Both the position numbers and the translations under genes were made by a program. A stretch of 8,397 nucleotides of DNA, from the NCBI GenBank assembly GCA_947177845.1, contig CAMWVZ010000036.1:1-8397 (forward strand), given 5' to 3'. The notes under the pieces are model-generated. The model saw only the letters and a program-made list of their open reading frames with translations, had not been told where the DNA came from and did no database searches. Position 1 is the stretch's first letter. The number at the start of each line of letters is the position of its first letter. The stretch comes from an uncultured Bacteroidales bacterium. Lineage in GTDB: Bacteria > Bacteroidota > Bacteroidia > Bacteroidales > P3. Positions 5,441 through 8,397 of the stretch are shown in pieces.

Positions 5441-6727
5441 TTAGCGGGGATATTTTTTGTGGAAGATGAGGGTTTGGACGAGGGCGCGGGTGGCAAGGAA
5501 GGCGAGGAAGGCCGTCCATAGGGCGCGGTTGCCGCCGGCGGGCCATAGGAAATAGAGGCCGAGGAACACCGTCAGGGCGATAAGCATGGTGAGCACCAGT
5601 TGACGGGAAAGGGTGGTGCCGACAAACACGCCGTCCCACATAAAGGCCGCGAAGCCCGCTATCGGCGTGAGCGCCGCCCACGGCAGGAAGCCGGCGGCAA
5701 CCGCGCGCACCGCTTCTTCGTTGGTAAGGAGGGCGATAATCGCGTTTCCGAACAGCAGGTAGACGAGCGTGACCGAAACGGCGAGCCCCGCACCCCACCT
5801 CATCACAATCTTCACGCACCTGCGCAACGAAGGCAGGTCGGCCGCACCGAGGAACTTGCCCGCAAGCGCTTCGGCGCTGAAAGCGAAACCATCGGCCAGA
5901 TAAGAGAAGAAGTAGAAAAACTGCATCAGAATGGTGTTGGCGGCCAAGACCACGGCTCCCTGCGCCGCCCCCGCCTTGGTGAACCATGTCGTCATCACGA
6001 TAAAACACAAGCCCCGCAACATCATATCCCGATTGACGACAAAAAAGCGTTTGAGCGGCTTGGGCTCGAACACATCGCCTCGGGAAACACGCGCCAGACG
6101 GTATTTGCGCAGGAACAGAAGCCCCACGCCGAAGCCCGCCCACTGCGCCGTGAGCGTCCCCACGGCCACGCCCGGAATCTGCCACTTGAGCCCTATCACC
6201 AACCCCAGACTCACCAATATATTAATAATATTTATAACAAGCGAGGTCCACATCAACATCCGCGAATTCTGCATACCCAAAAACCAGCCCGAAAGCGCGT
6301 AGGTGGCCAAGACCGCGGGGGCTCCGTAAATCAGAATTTTGAAATATTGTCCGGCAAAAACCGCCGTTTCGGGGTCTGCGGCTATAATCTTCTGCATCAA
6401 CCACAAAAGAGGAGTTTGCAGCGCCACGAGCGCCAAGCCTATCAACACACCCACGCCCAAAGAACGATAGAGCGTGAGAGTCTGCTCGCGGGTGTCGGCA
6501 GCTCCATAGGCCTGCGCCGCCAAGCCCGACGCGCCGGTACGCAGGAAGCCGAAAAGCCAGTAAATCATATTGAACATCACGCCGCCCACGGCAATGGCAC
6601 CGATATACACGGGGCTCCCCATATGTCCCGTAATGGCTGTGTCGACCAAAGCCAGCACAGGAGTGGTGATATTGGCCACAATGGCCGGTATCCCGATTCT
6701 GAGAATATCCTTATTGAGCGAAGACAT
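5441..6727 (-). CDS. MATE family efflux transporter, DinF-type
   Basis: A 428-residue protein with about twelve hydrophobic segments, the usual MATE size and topology (two bundles of six helices). DinF-subfamily signatures are clear: LALVDTAITGHMGSPVYIGAIAVGG near residues 25-49, FLRTGASGLAAQAYGAAD around 61-78, VNRDMMLR at the start of the second half, LADGFAFSAEALAGK, and IALLTNEEAV. MATE proteins export cationic drugs, dyes or metabolites using a proton or sodium gradient; DinF in E. coli is linked to oxidative and bile stress tolerance. The transported compound cannot be read from sequence. Its ATG lies 25 bases after the pyrG stop with no Shine-Dalgarno motif. The gene is intact and its base composition matches its neighbours. 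Family assignment is firm, role only general. Confidence 0.94.
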   Translation of the reverse strand: MSSLNKDILRIGIPAIVANITTPVLALVDTAITGHMGSPVYIGAIAVGGVMFNMIYWLFGFLRTGASGLAAQAYGAADTREQTLTLYRSLGVGVLIGLALVALQTPLLWLMQKIIAADPETAVFAGQYFKILIYGAPAVLATYALSGWFLGMQNSRMLMWTSLVINIINILVSLGLVIGLKWQIPGVAVGTLTAQWAGFGVGLLFLRKYRLARVSRGDVFEPKPLKRFFVVNRDMMLRGLCFIVMTTWFTKAGAAQGAVVLAANTILMQFFYFFSYLADGFAFSAEALAGKFLGAADLPSLRRCVKIVMRWGAGLAVSVTLVYLLFGNAIIALLTNEEAVRAVAAGFLPWAALTPIAGFAAFMWDGVFVGTTLSRQLVLTMLIALTVFLGLYFLWPAGGNRALWTAFLAFLATRALVQTLIFHKKYPR

Positions 6728-6752
6728 AATGTTTCAAGGCACGCTCAACCGC

Positions 6753-8384
6753 CTAAATATTCCGCATCGCGGCGGCTACGAAAGCGATGAAGAGGGGGTG
6801 CGGGTTTTCGACCGTGCTTTTGTATTCGGGGTGATACTGCACGCCCACGAAAAACGGGTGTTCGGGTATCTCCACTGCTTCCACACGGGTGATTTTCTTG
6901 CCCGAAGCGTCTTTGCCGACATTCACGCCCGCCATCTTCATGCCCGCCTTCTCGAAGTCCTTGACATAGGCGTTGTTGAATTCGTAGCGGTGGCGGTGGC
7001 GTTCGGAAATGGCATCCTTGCCGTAGATTTCCGCCAACAGGCTGCCTTTCTTGAGCGAACAGGGATAGGCGCCCAAACGCATCGTGCCGCCCATATTCTT
7101 GACATTCTTCTGATTATCCATGATATGGATGACCGGATAATGCGTCTTGAGATTCATTTCGGTGGAATCGGCGTCTTTCCAGCCCAGCACGTTGCGGGCG
7201 AACTCTATCACGCTGCACTGCATTCCCAAGCAGATGCCGAGGAAGGGAACGCGGCGGGTGCGGGCGTATTCGATGGCGGCGAGCTTGCCGGCGATGCCGC
7301 GTTTGCCGAACCCGGGCGCCACCAGAACGCCCTGACAATCACCCAACATCTTCTCCACATTCGCTTTGTTGAGCTGTTCGGAATGCACCATTTTCACCTG
7401 CACCTTGCAGGAATTCATGACCCCCGCCTGTAAAAAAGCCTCCAAAATGGACTTGTAGGCATCGTGAAGCTCCACGTATTTGCCCACCAGCGCAATCTTC
7501 ACTTCGTGGCGCGGATGCTCCAGACGGCGCAGGAAAACCCGCCACGGCGTAAGGTTGGGCTTGCCGCCGTAGGGCAGCCTGAGGGTGCGCAGCACTTCGC
7601 GGTCGAGCCCTTCCTGCATCATCAACAACGGCACTTCGTAGATGCTTTTGGCATCGCGGCTCTCGATGACGCATTCGGGACGCACATTGCAGAAAAGCGC
7701 CACCTTGTCGCGCGCGCTGCGGCTTATGGGGTGTTCGGTGCGGCAGACAATCATGTCGGGCTGCAAGCCTTGTTCCAGCATCGCCTTCACCGAGTGCTGG
7801 GTAGGCTTGGTTTTGAGCTCGCCCGCGGCCGCCAGATAGGGCATATAGGTGAGGTGTATCACCATCACGTCGTCGGGGCTTTCCCATGTGAGCTGGCGCA
7901 CGGCCTCGATATAGGGCAAGGATTCGATGTCGCCCACAGTGCCGCCTATTTCGGTGATTATCAAATCGAATTTACCACCCTCGGCCAAGAGTTTGATGCG
8001 GCGTTTGATTTCGTCGGTGATGTGGGGAACCACCTGCACGGTGCTGCCGAGGTAGTCGCCGCGCCGTTCCTTTTCAATAACGGATTGATAGACACGCCCC
8101 GTGGTGACGTTGTTGGCCTGGGAGGTGGGGATGTTGGTGAAGCGTTCGTAATGCCCCAGGTCGAGGTCGGTTTCGGCGCCGTCTTCGGTTACGTAGCATT
8201 CGCCGTGTTCGTAGGGGTTGAGCGTGCCCGGGTCGATGTTGATGTAGGGGTCGAGCTTCTGAATGGTGGTCTTATAGCCACGGGAGAGCAACAGCCGCGC
8301 CAAAGACGCGGAAATGATGCCTTTACCCAACGAAGAGGCCACTCCGCCGGTAACGAAGATGAATTTTGTGGTACGCTTGTGCAT
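6753..8384 (-). CDS. pyrG: CTP synthase (glutamine-hydrolysing)
   Basis: CTP synthase performs the last step of pyrimidine nucleotide synthesis in the cytoplasm: UTP + ATP + glutamine to CTP. All 543 residues are present, the usual length. The N-terminal synthetase domain (about 1-275) shows the P-loop VTGGVASSLGKG (11-22), the GGTVGDIES segment (147-155) and the UTP/CTP-binding KTKPTQ (191-196). The C-terminal class I glutamine amidotransferase domain (about 295-540) has the nucleophile Cys385 in GICLGMQ and the His518/Glu520 pair in VQYHPE, so both activities should be intact. The oxyanion-side loop reads APGFGKRGIAGK (356-367). The start at ATG 8384 gives the standard N-terminus. This is a housekeeping gene and appears unrelated to the redox module downstream, although no terminator separates them. 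Confidence 0.98.
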   Translation of the reverse strand: MHKRTTKFIFVTGGVASSLGKGIISASLARLLLSRGYKTTIQKLDPYINIDPGTLNPYEHGECYVTEDGAETDLDLGHYERFTNIPTSQANNVTTGRVYQSVIEKERRGDYLGSTVQVVPHITDEIKRRIKLLAEGGKFDLIITEIGGTVGDIESLPYIEAVRQLTWESPDDVMVIHLTYMPYLAAAGELKTKPTQHSVKAMLEQGLQPDMIVCRTEHPISRSARDKVALFCNVRPECVIESRDAKSIYEVPLLMMQEGLDREVLRTLRLPYGGKPNLTPWRVFLRRLEHPRHEVKIALVGKYVELHDAYKSILEAFLQAGVMNSCKVQVKMVHSEQLNKANVEKMLGDCQGVLVAPGFGKRGIAGKLAAIEYARTRRVPFLGICLGMQCSVIEFARNVLGWKDADSTEMNLKTHYPVIHIMDNQKNVKNMGGTMRLGAYPCSLKKGSLLAEIYGKDAISERHRHRYEFNNAYVKDFEKAGMKMAGVNVGKDASGKKITRVEAVEIPEHPFFVGVQYHPEYKSTVENPHPLFIAFVAAAMRNI

Positions 8385-8390
8385 GGGTCT

Positions 8391-8397
8391 ATCCTTT
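8391..8397 (-). promoter_or_regulatory. Possible ribosome binding site of pyrG
   Basis: On the minus strand the last 13 bases before ATG 8384 read AAAGGATAGACCC. The AAAGGA lies 7 bases from the start codon and resembles a Shine-Dalgarno sequence. The other genes in the window lack one, so this could be chance. The promoter lies outside the window. Confidence 0.35.

Noticed and set aside
6211..6240. AT-rich patch inside the MATE gene resembling a promoter region
   Set aside because: It encodes an Ile/Asn-rich helix (VINIINIL), whose codons explain the AT content. No gene starts there.
5600..6790. A 396-codon open frame on the plus strand opposite the MATE gene
   Set aside because: The translation is rich in Arg, His, Gln and Pro, without family features, and lies fully over a well-supported MATE gene. 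It is a codon-bias shadow.

Overview
All nine genes lie on the minus strand, so transcription runs from high to low coordinates. The sequence is GC-rich. Most genes lack a Shine-Dalgarno motif, Tat consists of TatA and TatC with no TatB, and the protein sequences look Bacteroidota-like. I infer a Bacteroidales-type anaerobe with moderate confidence; the genus cannot be read from the window.

Layout in transcription order: CTP synthase pyrG (8384-6753), a DinF-type MATE exporter (6727-5441), a hotdog thioesterase (5398-4985), a polyferredoxin (4968-3487), an aldo/keto reductase carrying two iron-sulfur motifs (3481-2033), a DUF1893 protein (2036-1602), a membrane protein resembling an ECF-transporter S component (1598-1077), tatA (1002-796) and tatC (776 to the window edge, 3' end missing). 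The gaps are 25, 42, 16, 5, -4, 3, 74 and 19 bases. No clear intrinsic terminator separates them, so part or all may be one long transcription unit.

The block 4968-1 is the interesting part. The polyferredoxin reads as a natural fusion of a NapH-like four-helix quinol-dehydrogenase membrane protein with a NapG-like four-cluster periplasmic ferredoxin. An internal twin-arginine (Tat) signal sits at the junction. The next gene is an aldo/keto reductase with its own twin-arginine signal, a complete catalytic tetrad and two C-terminal [4Fe-4S] motifs. The Tat translocase genes end the same run. This suggests a self-contained module: a transmembrane iron-sulfur wire linking the quinone pool or cytoplasm to a periplasmic aldo/keto reductase, encoded beside the machine that exports both. 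Substrate and direction of electron flow are unknown.

No RNA genes, mobile elements, CRISPR arrays or long repeats were seen. No gene-free stretch exceeds 74 bases.
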